Source: Spirochaetales bacterium (GTDB taxonomy: Bacteria; Spirochaetota; Leptospiria; Leptospirales; Leptonemataceae). From it: a DNA stretch of 64,000 nucleotides. Made by a program: the position numbers and the translations under genes. Location: positions 310,001 through 374,000 of the forward strand of contig JACKOY010000001.1 in assembly GCA_024233935.1 (NCBI GenBank). Reading direction: 5' to 3'. The notes below the pieces were generated by a model. It made no database searches, had not been told where the DNA came from, and saw only the letters and a list, made by a program, of their open reading frames with translations. Shown here piece by piece: positions 15,989 through 23,843 of this stretch (within the stretch, counting starts at the first letter, position 1; every line of letters starts with the position of its first letter).

Positions 15989-17296
15989 ATGCTTGAGTTC
16001 AAAACCGTCACCCTGTTGGGCGCAAACGGTACCATGGGGGCCAATTCGGCCGCGATTGTCGCTGCATTTGGCGGGGCGAAGGTGCACATGCTGGCCCGGA
16101 CTCTGGACAAGGCAAAGGAAGGCGTAAAGACAGCCGTCGGGTCGGTTCGTTCGGGGGTCATTGAGAAGCTGCTCGTACCGGGCACCTACGATGCGGATCT
16201 GGAGAAGGCGGTCGCAGAGAGTGATTGGGTTTTTGAGTGCGTGGCCGAGTCCTACGAGGTTAAGGAACCGCTGAACAAACGAATCGCGGCTTGCCGCAAA
16301 CCGGGTTCGCTTATATCGACTGTCAGCTCGGGCCTTTCAATTGCGCGGCTCGCCTCTCATTTCGATGCGGACGGACAAAAGCACTACTATGGCACGCACT
16401 TCTTCAATCCTCCCTACAAACTGGTTCTGTGTGAGCTCGTGACTCATGCCGGCAACGATCCGGCCTACACAAAGCAATTATCCGAATACCTGGACCAGAA
16501 ACTCCTGCGATACGTGGTCGTTACAAACGACACACCGGCTTTCGCCGGTAACCGCATCGGCTTTCAGTTCATGAATGAGGTCGCGCAATTGGCCGAGAAA
16601 TACCAGGACCGCGGCGGCATTCACCTGATTGATTCATTGTTCGGGGCCTACACCGGCCGCGCCATGCCGCCCCTGGCCACTGTGGATTTGGTCGGCCTCG
16701 ACGTTCACAAAGCAATTGTGGACAACATCTACGAGAACACAAAGGACGTTGCCCACGAGACCTTCAAGATGCCCGCGTTCATGCAGAAGCTGATTGAGAA
16801 CGGAGCCATGGGAAATAAGGCCGGCAAAGGCCTCTATCAGCGCAGCCGCACCGCAGACGGCAAACGAGATATCAAGGTCTACAACACGAAGAGCGGCAAC
16901 TACGAACCCCTGCCCAAAATAGAAATTCCGTTCAAAGCCGATGCCGTTGCCGCAATCCGCGATTCAAATTACGCGCGCGCACTCGAGATCTTCAAAACTG
17001 CAAAAGGCGATGAGGCCGATCTATTGCGATACATGATCGCGCGGTACGTGAGCTATTCTCTGGAGCTGATCCCGGAAGTGACGGACCAGAATGGCGTGGA
17101 TGGCGCGATGGGCTTTGGCTTTAACTGGGTGCCGCCATCGGCCTGGGTGGATCTTCTGGGCGGAGTGGACGAGACCAAACGTTTCATTGAAGCCCAGAAG
17201 CTTGCAGTGCCAGCTTATCTGGCGAGCGCGAAGAAGTCGCCACTTTACGATCTGCGCTCCCGTCTTGACTACCGACAACTCTTTCGGGCGTCTTGA
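15989..17296 (+). CDS. 3-hydroxyacyl-CoA dehydrogenase family protein
   Basis: 435 residues, ATG 15989 preceded by AAGGAG. The N-terminal Rossmann fold starts LLGANGTMGANSAAIVAAFGG. Catalytic features of the NAD-dependent family are TVSSGLSI, the histidine in THFFNPPYKLVLCEL with the paired Glu in CEL, and NDTPAFAGNRIGF. The C-terminal domain has MPPLATVDLVGLDVHKAIVDNI and MGNKAGKGLYQR. A second copy of the C-terminal domain type (DGAMGFGFNWVPPSAWVDLLGG) follows, as in FadB-type dehydrogenases but without a hydratase domain. It should oxidise 3-hydroxyacyl-CoA in beta-oxidation or run the reverse reaction. It stands alone, convergent with the next lipoprotein gene. Confidence 0.93.
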   Translation: MLEFKTVTLLGANGTMGANSAAIVAAFGGAKVHMLARTLDKAKEGVKTAVGSVRSGVIEKLLVPGTYDADLEKAVAESDWVFECVAESYEVKEPLNKRIAACRKPGSLISTVSSGLSIARLASHFDADGQKHYYGTHFFNPPYKLVLCELVTHAGNDPAYTKQLSEYLDQKLLRYVVVTNDTPAFAGNRIGFQFMNEVAQLAEKYQDRGGIHLIDSLFGAYTGRAMPPLATVDLVGLDVHKAIVDNIYENTKDVAHETFKMPAFMQKLIENGAMGNKAGKGLYQRSRTADGKRDIKVYNTKSGNYEPLPKIEIPFKADAVAAIRDSNYARALEIFKTAKGDEADLLRYMIARYVSYSLELIPEVTDQNGVDGAMGFGFNWVPPSAWVDLLGGVDETKRFIEAQKLAVPAYLASAKKSPLYDLRSRLDYRQLFRAS

Positions 17297-17305
17297 AAGC
17301 AAGAT

Positions 17306-17788
17306 TCACGGCACAAGAACTGCGTTGGAAGGATCGCTGGTCCCGATTGAGGTGATATTGAAGACCAGGGAACGCAGCGCTACGTAACGTCCGCTTGTAA
17401 GTCCGGTCGCCATCGCGCAGAGTCGATTGTCGGTGGTTCCGGCTGTCACCGCAGTCTGCCCCGGTTTGACTTCGATGATGTACTGGACTGCATCGTTTGG
17501 CAGAATGTTGAATGGCCCGCAGTCGGTCCCGCCCGTGGTCTGAGTGCGGGCCGCCGATTCGTCGATGCCCTGAAACAATCGGTAGCTTACGAACCCCAGT
17601 TCCGTGTTCTGCGCCGCCACTGTGATGATATGCCCGGTTCCTTCGGCCTGAATACCAAGGATGATCGGTGGATTCACGATCTGGGGGCTCGAAGAATAAT
17701 TCGTGCAGGCCAGCGAACACAAAGCCACGAGGCTCAGCAGTCGGGGCCATCGTGCAAAGGCAATCAGGGTATTTTGTACAGTCCGCAC
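17306..17788 (-). CDS. Hypothetical lipoprotein
   Basis: About 160 residues from a GTG at 17788. This start gives a basic n-region (RTVQNTLIAFARWPR), a hydrophobic core and lipobox CSLAC. The start would overlap the end of the HAD gene by 25 bases, and no better start is seen inside the frame. The mature part looks beta-rich (IILGIQAEGTGHIITVAAQN, GFVSYRLFQGIDESAA) and ends ITSIGTSDPSNAVLVP. That ending is reminiscent of the fibronectin-like C-termini of small leptospiral lipoproteins. It has two cysteines (TDCGPF, NRLCAM) that could pair. I do not recognise a named family. Confidence 0.65.
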   Translation of the reverse strand: MRTVQNTLIAFARWPRLLSLVALCSLACTNYSSSPQIVNPPIILGIQAEGTGHIITVAAQNTELGFVSYRLFQGIDESAARTQTTGGTDCGPFNILPNDAVQYIIEVKPGQTAVTAGTTDNRLCAMATGLTSGRYVALRSLVFNITSIGTSDPSNAVLVP

Positions 17789-18525
17789 AGCTGTCTCAGC
17801 AACATCCAGATCAGAGCCACTCGGCTGGAATAAGGTCGTGCGGGCGTAAGTATTGTCCACCGCGAATCAACTGCAATGCCCTGCAATCGTTTGCCGGGAT
17901 GCACAACATAGCAATGCTCCGCCATTGCCAGCATGGGCAGGTCGGCGCTGCTGTCCGAATACGCCCGCCAGTTCTTCCGGGGAGTGTCGCCGGCCGGCCC
18001 GATGTCTGGAAAGAGTTGCTGCAGGGCTTCGGTCTTTCGCTCGCCTTTGTTGTTGGGTCCCCTGGCCCGTGGAAACAGCGGCATGCGAGTCGACCTTTCA
18101 AATCGGCTCGCCAGGCAAAAATCAAAGCCCAGTTCTCGCGCGATGGCTTCGGAATAAAGATCGGGACTCGCCGTGACTAAAACCAGCCGCATTCCCAGGC
18201 CGCGGCATTCGGCCAGATGCTCTTCGACAAAGTCATAAAGCGCAGGACGCACCGAACGGCGAGCAAGCTTCGTGGCCAGCCGCTCCACCTCGCTGCCGGG
18301 AAGTCGCCAGAGCAGACTCAAGAAAGCGCGCTTCAGGCCAACCGTGGAAAGCAGACCCGCCTGGTGCAGGAATACGGCCGGCACGAAGAACAGGAGGTAG
18401 TAAATGCGCCACGGTTGATGGCGAATCACCTGGTTTGCGAAGAGAAAAAGCGTGTCCTGTGGAAGAAGCGTGAAGTCCAGATCGAACAGCGCAAGGGGCG
18501 CCTGGTCCTTACGTCGAGTCGCCAC
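17764..18525 (-). CDS. HAD-superfamily phosphatase (HAD-IB, SerB-like)
   Basis: 253 residues from GTG 18525, chosen because a strong GGAGGAG ribosome site precedes it; the frame is open further upstream inside the neighbouring gene. Motif I LFDLDFTLLPQD supplies the nucleophile Asp and the acid Asp, motif II is LVTASPD, motif III Lys is in the NNKGERK region, and motif IV is YSDSSADLPML. The cap includes hydrophobic segments (WRIYYLLFFVPAVFLHQAG), typical of HAD-IB proteins thought to act on lipid or phosphoserine-type substrates. It overlaps the end of the reductase gene by 17 bases, indicating an operon. Substrate unknown. Confidence 0.87.
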   Translation of the reverse strand: MATRRKDQAPLALFDLDFTLLPQDTLFLFANQVIRHQPWRIYYLLFFVPAVFLHQAGLLSTVGLKRAFLSLLWRLPGSEVERLATKLARRSVRPALYDFVEEHLAECRGLGMRLVLVTASPDLYSEAIARELGFDFCLASRFERSTRMPLFPRARGPNNKGERKTEALQQLFPDIGPAGDTPRKNWRAYSDSSADLPMLAMAEHCYVVHPGKRLQGIAVDSRWTILTPARPYSSRVALIWMLLRQLCGLYKIP

Positions 18526-19435
18526 GAAGCTCCTCCCACATATCCGCAAGGCTTTGCTCGAGGGGAATGATCGCGCTCCATCCAAGGGCCGCCAGGCGCT
18601 CATTGGAACCGTAGCGCGCGCTCGGTCCTTCCGGTCGAAGCAGCGCTTCTTCCACCCGGATGGACACCGCCGTGCCGGTTACTTTGCAAGCGCCTTCAAA
18701 AACCTGCCGGATGCTCACCGGTCGGCCACTGCAGACATTGTAGCGCTGTCCAGCCTGGCCGCTTTCGGCCAGAAATACATAAGCCCGGGCAACGTCCCGC
18801 ACGTCGGTGAAGTCGCGCACGCTGTCGATATCGCCCACCGGGATCGTGCTTTCGCCCGCCGCGGCTGCATCGCGTATGCGTTTCAGGAAGGCCGGCACAA
18901 CAAAGCGTTCCGATTGGCCCGGACCGATGTGGTTGAAGGGGCGTGCAATGACCACGTCGATCGCATCGGTGAGATAAAACAACGCGAACTCTTCGGCTGT
19001 TAGCTTGCTCAGAGCGTAAGGAGTGTCCGGACGAGTCGGTTGTGTCTCCCGTAAAGGCATCTCTTCGTCCGCGGCGCGACCGTATACGTCGCTCGAACTC
19101 ACAAACAGAAAGCGGCCTTTCCAGCCCGTCTTGCGCGCAGCCTGAAGTATATTCACTGTACGCAGTGAATTGTTGTCGAGGGTCGCTGCGGGGTCCTCCC
19201 AACTGTCGGGAACAAAGGCCGATCCTGCCAGATGAAAGATGGCGTCGGGCTGAAAGTCTGCGAGCAATCCAGAAAGCTCAGCCACGTCAGTCAGGTCCGA
19301 CTGTATGACCTGCACATCGTTCGTTGCGCCCCCTTGACGATCAATGCCCTGCACGGTATAGCCCTGATCCAGTAGGGCTCTGCAGAGGTGTTTGCCGGCA
19401 AATCCCCGTAGACCTGTAACGAGCGCGGACTTCAT
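18509..19435 (-). CDS. rmd: GDP-6-deoxy-D-lyxo-4-hexulose reductase-like SDR (Rmd)
   Basis: 308 residues of extended SDR type. It has an NAD(P) motif TGLRGFAGKHL, catalytic SSSDVYG and the YxxxK pair in TPYALSKLTAEE. Motifs RPFNHIGPGQ, FVVPAFLKRI, VGDIDSVRDFTDVRDVARAYVFL and YNVCSGRPVSI closely match bacterial Rmd. Rmd reduces GDP-4-keto-6-deoxymannose to GDP-D-rhamnose (or GDP-6-deoxytalose for its relatives). A GDP-mannose dehydratase gene (gmd), making its substrate, lies in the same window at 53969-54952 but not beside it. It lies upstream of the HAD gene and 11 bases downstream of the TIGR01777 gene. Confidence 0.85.
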   Translation of the reverse strand: MKSALVTGLRGFAGKHLCRALLDQGYTVQGIDRQGGATNDVQVIQSDLTDVAELSGLLADFQPDAIFHLAGSAFVPDSWEDPAATLDNNSLRTVNILQAARKTGWKGRFLFVSSSDVYGRAADEEMPLRETQPTRPDTPYALSKLTAEEFALFYLTDAIDVVIARPFNHIGPGQSERFVVPAFLKRIRDAAAAGESTIPVGDIDSVRDFTDVRDVARAYVFLAESGQAGQRYNVCSGRPVSIRQVFEGACKVTGTAVSIRVEEALLRPEGPSARYGSNERLAALGWSAIIPLEQSLADMWEELRGDST

Positions 19436-19446
19436 TCAGAATAGCT

Positions 19447-20355
19447 TCAGCCGGCCAGGAGATCCGAAAGGGCGGCCGGAAGCTTCGCATACCGGAATTC
19501 GAAGCCTGCCGTTTGGATGCGCTCGCTCGAAACACGGGTGCTGTCCAAAACAACGTGAGCCATTTCACCCATCGCCAGGCGCAGAGCAAATTCGGGTACC
19601 GCGGGTAGAATCAGGGGGCGCTCCAGCTCCTCGGCGATAGCGGTTGTGAGTCCGCCATTGGTGACCGGTTCCGGACTGACTGCATTAAAAATGCCACTCA
19701 GGCGTTTGTTGCGAATGGCCATAAGAAACATACGGCACAGATCATCAATGTGGATCCAGCTTACGTACTGTGTGCCCTCGCCCAGAGGCGCGCCCACATA
19801 CAAACGCACCGGTTGCGCCAGTTTCGAAAGCGCTCCACCTTCGCGCGCCAGGACGACGCCGATGCGAAATACAACCGTTCGCACACCCAGATCGTGTATT
19901 CGCATGGCGGCTCGCTCCCACTTGAGCGCAGTTTCAGCCAGGAACCCCTGGCCGGCGCTGCTGTGCTCCTCAAGCACCTCGTCTCCGCGGTCTCCGTAGA
20001 AGCCAACCGCCGAGGCCGAGATAAACAGGTCCGGTCGCACCTTTAACTCCTGCAGCTTCTTGTAGATGAGATCCGTGCTCTGGACCCGGCTGTTCTGAAT
20101 TTCGGCCTTGCGACGGGCGCTCCATTTACGATCAGCAATGCCAGCCCCCGCAACGTTGATAATGATGTTCGCGTTCAAGATAGCGTCGGGATTAATGAAG
20201 TCGCGTGCGGGGTCCCAGTAGTAGAACTCTGCCTGATCCGCGTTTTTGCGCCGGCTCAAAATCATTACCTTATAGCCTTCGCGTCGCAACAAGCCGGCCA
20301 GCTTTGTGCCAACCAGACCAGAACCACCGCAGATCAAAACGTTATTGTCATTCAT
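19447..20355 (-). CDS. TIGR01777-family SDR protein (YfcH/SulA-like epimerase family)
   Basis: 302 residues from ATG 20355. The N-terminal nucleotide-binding motif is LICGGSGLVGTKLAGLLRREGY. Family features are INVAGAGIADRKWSARRKAEIQNSR, ISASAVGFYGDRGDEVLEE and FRIGVVLAREGGALSKL. The C-terminal DUF1731-type part includes WIHIDDLCRMFLMAI, FNAVSPEPVTNGG and LLAGE-like endings. These proteins are extended SDR members of unknown substrate; some relatives act in cell-division inhibition in plants (GC1/SulA) but this is not established for bacteria. It is at the head of the SDR-Rmd-HAD run and downstream of a decayed oxidoreductase. Confidence 0.9.
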   Translation of the reverse strand: MNDNNVLICGGSGLVGTKLAGLLRREGYKVMILSRRKNADQAEFYYWDPARDFINPDAILNANIIINVAGAGIADRKWSARRKAEIQNSRVQSTDLIYKKLQELKVRPDLFISASAVGFYGDRGDEVLEEHSSAGQGFLAETALKWERAAMRIHDLGVRTVVFRIGVVLAREGGALSKLAQPVRLYVGAPLGEGTQYVSWIHIDDLCRMFLMAIRNKRLSGIFNAVSPEPVTNGGLTTAIAEELERPLILPAVPEFALRLAMGEMAHVVLDSTRVSSERIQTAGFEFRYAKLPAALSDLLAG

Positions 20356-20483
20356 AGAGCGCAATCAGCCCGGACAAACTCCGCCCCAGTCGGCGAATCG
20401 TCCAGAACATAATCAGACGCACGGTGCGAAGAAACGGCACTTCGCCGCGCAACAGTTCGATGGACCAGGCCGGGGAATGCACC

Positions 20484-21049
20484 CTACGCCATTGTCCGTG
20501 GCCGCAGACCATCGAGGCGCATCTTATGGTATGCGATCATGCCGCTCAGGCAAACTGCTGCAACACCCTGGTCCGGGTAGGTTGTGTCTCCATACATATA
20601 CAGGCCCCGCCGTGCATTCAGGCGGGCATCGATCATATTCCATGGCCGCACGGATAGATCCTGAGGGTGTCCACCGACGGAACCAAACGCGCGACCGGTC
20701 CAATCAAGTCACGTGCGGGGCGAAGAAATATGCACGTGTTCGATCTCGCTTTCACTGAAGAAGTTCCGGGCAATCAATTCCTGGAGAATCGAGTCGCGCA
20801 CAAGTTTTACGTCGAAGTCCATCATACGGTGCGGATTTGCGACGTGGGTGCTGACGCCTGCCACCCGGTGCCCGGGCGGCGCCCGATCCGGGTCGTTTTC
20901 TCCGCTCAGACTGACGAAGTAACTATCCGAACCGATTTCCGGAAGCGGGTTCTCCAGTAATATCTGATGATGCAGCGTGCCAAAAGCAGCACGGCTGCGG
21001 AAAGGGAACTGATTCCGGCCCCAATAATTGACACGTCTCCGTGGTGCAC
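20484..21049 (-). pseudogene. Remains of a CrtI/phytoene-desaturase-like FAD oxidoreductase
   Basis: The minus strand from about 21049 encodes an FAD-binding start, VSIIGAGISSLSAAVLLLA. The frame then runs out about 25 residues later. In another frame the C-terminal end of the same family follows directly: LLENPLPEIGSDSYFVSLSG, DRAPPGHRVAGVSTHV, MDFDVKLVRDSIL, then an in-frame TGA at 20709-20711 where homologues have a residue between SPRT and LDWTGR. After it come WTGRAFGSVGGHPQ and GLYMYGDTTYPDQGVAAVCLSG, with stop at 20484. An intact protein of this family has about 500 residues, so most of the middle is deleted, with a frameshift and a nonsense codon. This is a decayed gene, not a functional one. 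Confidence 0.75.
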
Positions 21050-21314
21050 ATGGATAAACACCCGGGTCGGTGGCCCGACGGCAAGCACGCGAATTTTGTT
21101 CAGCGCACCGGCCACCATGGACAAAATCCGGGACCGGGCGGCTCGGTTTTCTGACGGCCGGGCTTGAATCGTAACGCCGTTTCTTTCGTGCAATTCGTCC
21201 CTTGCTATTCGGGACATAACTTTCATGGGAAACGATTCGCGCCGCGAAATGTTGGGCCGCACTTTTCAGTTTGGGGTAGCCCGGGGACGATAAAAGACTG
21301 AGCCGAGGAGAAGG
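21050..21314. other. Intergenic region with no gene recognised
   Basis: About 265 bases between the decayed oxidoreductase and the plus-strand gene at 21315. The minus-strand frame is open through part of it but has no recognisable domain or ribosome site. Just before 21315 a GAGGAGAAGG ribosome site is clear. It may hold the promoter for the 21315 gene and leftovers of the upstream part of the lost gene. Confidence 0.5.
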
Positions 21315-21677
21315 ATGTCTTCAGCAAGTCCCAGTCGTTTCAGAATCAAACTCACGGTAGCTGTCTATAAAGACAAGAAGCTCGTGTACCGCAATGATAT
21401 GATGGTCCCGACGCTGTACGATCGACGCTCCGAAGCCAGAGCGCACATCAAAAAAGAAATCCGCGACCGCCTGAGAAACTCAAATTTCTTTATTTCCCCG
21501 CGGGTGGATTTCGATCTTGTGCGCTATACTCAAGAAGCGACCTGCAATACATACCTGCGCTATCGTATTCTCGAAGAAAAGGCGCGCGTTGCGGCGCCCA
21601 CGCTGAATGTTCCGGTCTACTCACAAAAAGAGCGTTCCGGCGATATCTCCGCCACGACCGAAAGTGAAATGACTTGA
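21315..21677 (+). CDS. Conserved-looking hypothetical protein, 120 residues
   Basis: ATG 21315 has a strong GAGGAGAAGG ribosome site. The protein is basic in its first half (RFRIKLTVAVYKDKKLVYRNDMMVPTLYDRRSEARAHIKKEIRDRLRNS) and has a central segment FFISPRVDFDLVRYTQEATCNTYLRYRILEEKARV. The tail is polar and probably disordered (YSQKERSGDISATTESEMT). There is no signal peptide or membrane segment. It is followed after 30 bases by the repeat protein at 21708, probably in one operon. I do not recognise the family and propose no function. Confidence 0.7.
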   Translation: MSSASPSRFRIKLTVAVYKDKKLVYRNDMMVPTLYDRRSEARAHIKKEIRDRLRNSNFFISPRVDFDLVRYTQEATCNTYLRYRILEEKARVAAPTLNVPVYSQKERSGDISATTESEMT

Positions 21678-21707
21678 CCGGCGCCCGAAAGAGCGGCACG
21701 TCGGGGC

Positions 21708-23246
21708 ATGCCGCCAGGCCCCGCCGGAGCATCCGTTGACGAAGAACTGCAGACGCATTACCGCGCCTACCTGCAGCTCTTTCAGGCCATTCTGAAGAAG
21801 CGCCAGCTTGCGCCGGAGCAAGAGCGGGTTCATTTGCAGCGTTTACGTCAGTATTTGCTGGCGAACGTCAAAAATATCGATCAGTTTGTAGATCACATCC
21901 CGGACTTTGCACGCGCCCTGGGAGTCAGCGCCGATGCCCTCGGTGCCTACGTCGGCGCCAATCTCCTGAAGGTACTCGAGCGCGTGCGTCAGCAGGTGCG
22001 CGAGAGCAGGGCGTCCGCCGCACCGCCGCCCAGGGCGGCACCCTCGCCGGCAGCAAGCGCCGGCGGATCGCAGAGCAATTCTATTATAGCCGAAATCCTG
22101 GCCACGGTCGGCTCGGTGGTTGAGGCGCCGGCCCGATTTGAGTCCCTTGACATGGGTGCCCTTAAGCTGGTCAAGCCGGACGGGGAGGTCTTATCGGCCC
22201 ATCACGAGGTCGCAGCATCCGGGCAGTCCCCCAGCGGCGAGACCGCGCCCGGCCCGGCTGCATCAACCACCACGGTGACCGGAAAGAAGGAGTCGCCCGC
22301 CAGGACGGCCGCGCCTCCGGCGTCGGTCGCTCCGGCGGTTGCAGAGACCTCTATCATTGAAGAAATCCTCAAGAAGTGCGGGAGCGTGCTGGCAGTCTCG
22401 GGCAAGCTGGAGCCGGACGTGATGCCCCCCGGCGGAGTCGACGATGGCGAAACCGGAGAAGCCCCCGCCGCGCCGGATCCGGGGAGCGCGGCTTCCGCTC
22501 CCGAAACGGCAAAAGCCGCGCCGGCCGCTCCAGCTGCGCCCCGCGGGCCGGAGCCTTCCATCATCGAAGAGATCCTGAAGAAGTGTGGAAACGCGCTGAC
22601 GGTGCCCGGTAAGCTGGAACCGGAAAGCGGCCCGGGCGCCGACTCCGGGGAAGGTCCGACAACCAAATCTGTCGAGCAGGAAACTGAAGCCGAGGAGGCA
22701 GACGACGAGGAGGACTTCGAGCCGATTCCGTTCTCCTTCGAAGACTACGGTCGCATCGTGGCCAGTTTGCAGGGCTTCCAGAAGAGCGGGGACCGGGCGG
22801 CCTACCAGAACTGGCTTTCCGAAAATGCCGGCCTTGCCGGACGCCTGGTCGTTGCGCTTCGAAACCTGGAAGGCCGTGAGCGCAAGGGGCAGACGGTGCA
22901 GTGGCCCGATGAATACTACAATCTGGGTCACTCGCTGCAACTGGAACGCGCCCAGGTGGCCGATTTGCACCGTTCCCTGCGGGTCTATGACCGTATGCAG
23001 CAAGTGCTGAATCGTTTCATCCAGACTGCCCGGAGCGGCGACCCTCAGCTACTGGGCGCTCTGCGTAAGATCTGGCCGCAAATCCGCCTCTTGTTTAACG
23101 ACGCCGACGATGAGGACGGCATGGTTTCCCGGCTGAAGATCCCGCTACTCCAGGTCCCCGATGCAGCCCTCCGGGAACGTATCATTGAGGAAATGCGCCC
23201 GGTCTTCTCGCGCATCCACCAGATTCACGCAGCGGCAAGTACCTGA
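21708..23246 (+). CDS. Hypothetical protein with three IIEEILKKCG repeats and a helical C-terminal domain
   Basis: 512 residues from ATG 21708. Residues about 1-100 are helical (LQTHYRAYLQLFQAILKKRQLAPEQERVHLQRLRQYLL). Residues about 100-345 are Ala/Pro-rich low-complexity sequence broken by three related segments. They start at about residue 125 (SIIAEILATVGSVV), 215 (SIIEEILKKCGSVLAVSGKLEPD) and 284 (SIIEEILKKCGNALTVPGKLEPE). After an acidic stretch, residues 345-512 are again helical (QGFQKSGDRAAYQNWLSENAG, RIIEEMRPVFSRIHQIHAA). No signal peptide or membrane segment is present, so it is probably cytosolic. The repeats on flexible linkers look like short linear binding motifs. Family and function are unknown. 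Confidence 0.75.
   Translation: MPPGPAGASVDEELQTHYRAYLQLFQAILKKRQLAPEQERVHLQRLRQYLLANVKNIDQFVDHIPDFARALGVSADALGAYVGANLLKVLERVRQQVRESRASAAPPPRAAPSPAASAGGSQSNSIIAEILATVGSVVEAPARFESLDMGALKLVKPDGEVLSAHHEVAASGQSPSGETAPGPAASTTTVTGKKESPARTAAPPASVAPAVAETSIIEEILKKCGSVLAVSGKLEPDVMPPGGVDDGETGEAPAAPDPGSAASAPETAKAAPAAPAAPRGPEPSIIEEILKKCGNALTVPGKLEPESGPGADSGEGPTTKSVEQETEAEEADDEEDFEPIPFSFEDYGRIVASLQGFQKSGDRAAYQNWLSENAGLAGRLVVALRNLEGRERKGQTVQWPDEYYNLGHSLQLERAQVADLHRSLRVYDRMQQVLNRFIQTARSGDPQLLGALRKIWPQIRLLFNDADDEDGMVSRLKIPLLQVPDAALRERIIEEMRPVFSRIHQIHAAAST
22080..22625 (+). repeat. Three dispersed 23-residue coding repeats
   Basis: Within the gene at 21708, copies lie at 22080-22148, 22350-22418 and 22557-22625. 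The second and third are nearly identical in protein (SIIEEILKKCG followed by a short stretch ending GKLEP). They differ at many third codon positions, so they are selected at protein level. The first copy is more diverged (SIIAEILATVG). They are separated by Ala/Pro/Gly-rich linkers of different length. Confidence 0.75.
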
Positions 23247-23250
23247 AAAA

Positions 23251-23276
23251 GGGCCGGTCGGCCGTGACGGGGGCTT
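23251..23276 (+). terminator. Possible terminator after the repeat-protein gene
   Basis: An A-run followed by a GC-rich segment with a small GGCC/GGCC stem-loop, then GGGGGC and five T residues, lies a few bases after the stop at 23246. The outer A and T runs can pair. The pairing is imperfect, so the call is weak. Confidence 0.3.
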
Positions 23277-23414
23277 TTTGCTTTACGGGGTGCCCCACTT
23301 TTCAAAACAGTGCAGTTTGATTCGCCTGCCGCGGTTTCTCTGAAACGGCGCCTCCGGTTTCCCGTGCTGGGCGTGGAGCCTGGACCGGTCAGGCGAGGAG
23401 TCCCAGAGTAGAAT

Positions 23415-23487
23415 GCCCTCTTAGCTCAGCTGGTAGAGCGCATCCATGGTAAGGATGAGGTCACCAGTTCAATCCTGGTAGAGGGCT
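23415..23487 (+). tRNA. tRNA-Thr (anticodon GGT)
   Basis: The cloverleaf folds fully. The acceptor arms are GCCCTCT and AGAGGGC, the D arm is AGCTCAGCTGGTAGAGC and the anticodon stem is CATCC/GGATG with loop ATGGTAA. The T arm is CCAGTTCAATCCTGG. The discriminator is T and the 3' CCA is not encoded. It lies upstream of tRNA-Trp and secE, probably in the same transcript. Confidence 0.96.
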
Positions 23488-23522
23488 CATGAATCGCGGC
23501 TGGCCGGGATTCATTGCGGGAC

Positions 23523-23594
23523 AGGCTGGTAGTTCAATGGCTAGAATAAGGGTCTCCAAAACCCTAGATGAGAGTTCGATTCTCTCCCGGCCTG
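23523..23594 (+). tRNA. tRNA-Trp (anticodon CCA)
   Basis: The acceptor arms AGGCTGG and CCGGCCT pair with one G-T. The anticodon stem is AGGGT/ACCCT with loop CTCCAAA, giving anticodon CCA. The T arm is GAGAGTTCGATTCTCTC, discriminator G, with CCA not encoded. tRNA-Trp directly ahead of secE-nusG is a classical arrangement in bacteria. Confidence 0.96.
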
Positions 23595-23634
23595 CATGTT
23601 TTTGTCGTTTAACGCTTCACATTAGAAGAGAACT

Positions 23635-23823
23635 ATGATCAAATTCTTACGAGAGAGCCGAGAAGAGCTGAGGAAGGTCGTATGGCCGAGCCGGGAGGAG
23701 GTCTTGAACTCCACCATCGTTGTTCTGGCGGCCGTCTTCCTGATTTCCCTGTTCTTGTTTCTGACTGACAATACTTTCGAAGGGCTGTTTGAGGCCCTCA
23801 TCCGGCTGGGAACCGGCGCCTGA
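23635..23823 (+). CDS. secE: Preprotein translocase subunit SecE
   Basis: 62 residues, the short single-helix form common outside the enterics. An amphipathic N-terminal helix (FLRESREELRKVVWPSREEVLNSTIVV) contains the conserved KVVWPSREE motif. It precedes one membrane segment (VVLAAVFLISLFLFL). SecE clamps SecY in the SecYEG channel. It is 40 bases after tRNA-Trp and 20 bases before nusG, in the usual order. Confidence 0.96.
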   Translation: MIKFLRESREELRKVVWPSREEVLNSTIVVLAAVFLISLFLFLTDNTFEGLFEALIRLGTGA

Positions 23824-23843
23824 AACTGGCGGGCGAGGCAACA

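Noticed and set aside
20709..20711. In-frame TGA as a recoded (selenocysteine or tryptophan) codon
   Set aside because: The gene also lacks about 300 residues and shifts frame, and other genes in the window use TGA as a normal stop; decay is the simpler explanation.
20906..21262. Open frame of 118 codons on the minus strand as an intact gene
   Set aside because: Only its VSIIGAGISSLSAA part is meaningful; the remainder is out of frame with the family, so it is part of the decayed oxidoreductase.
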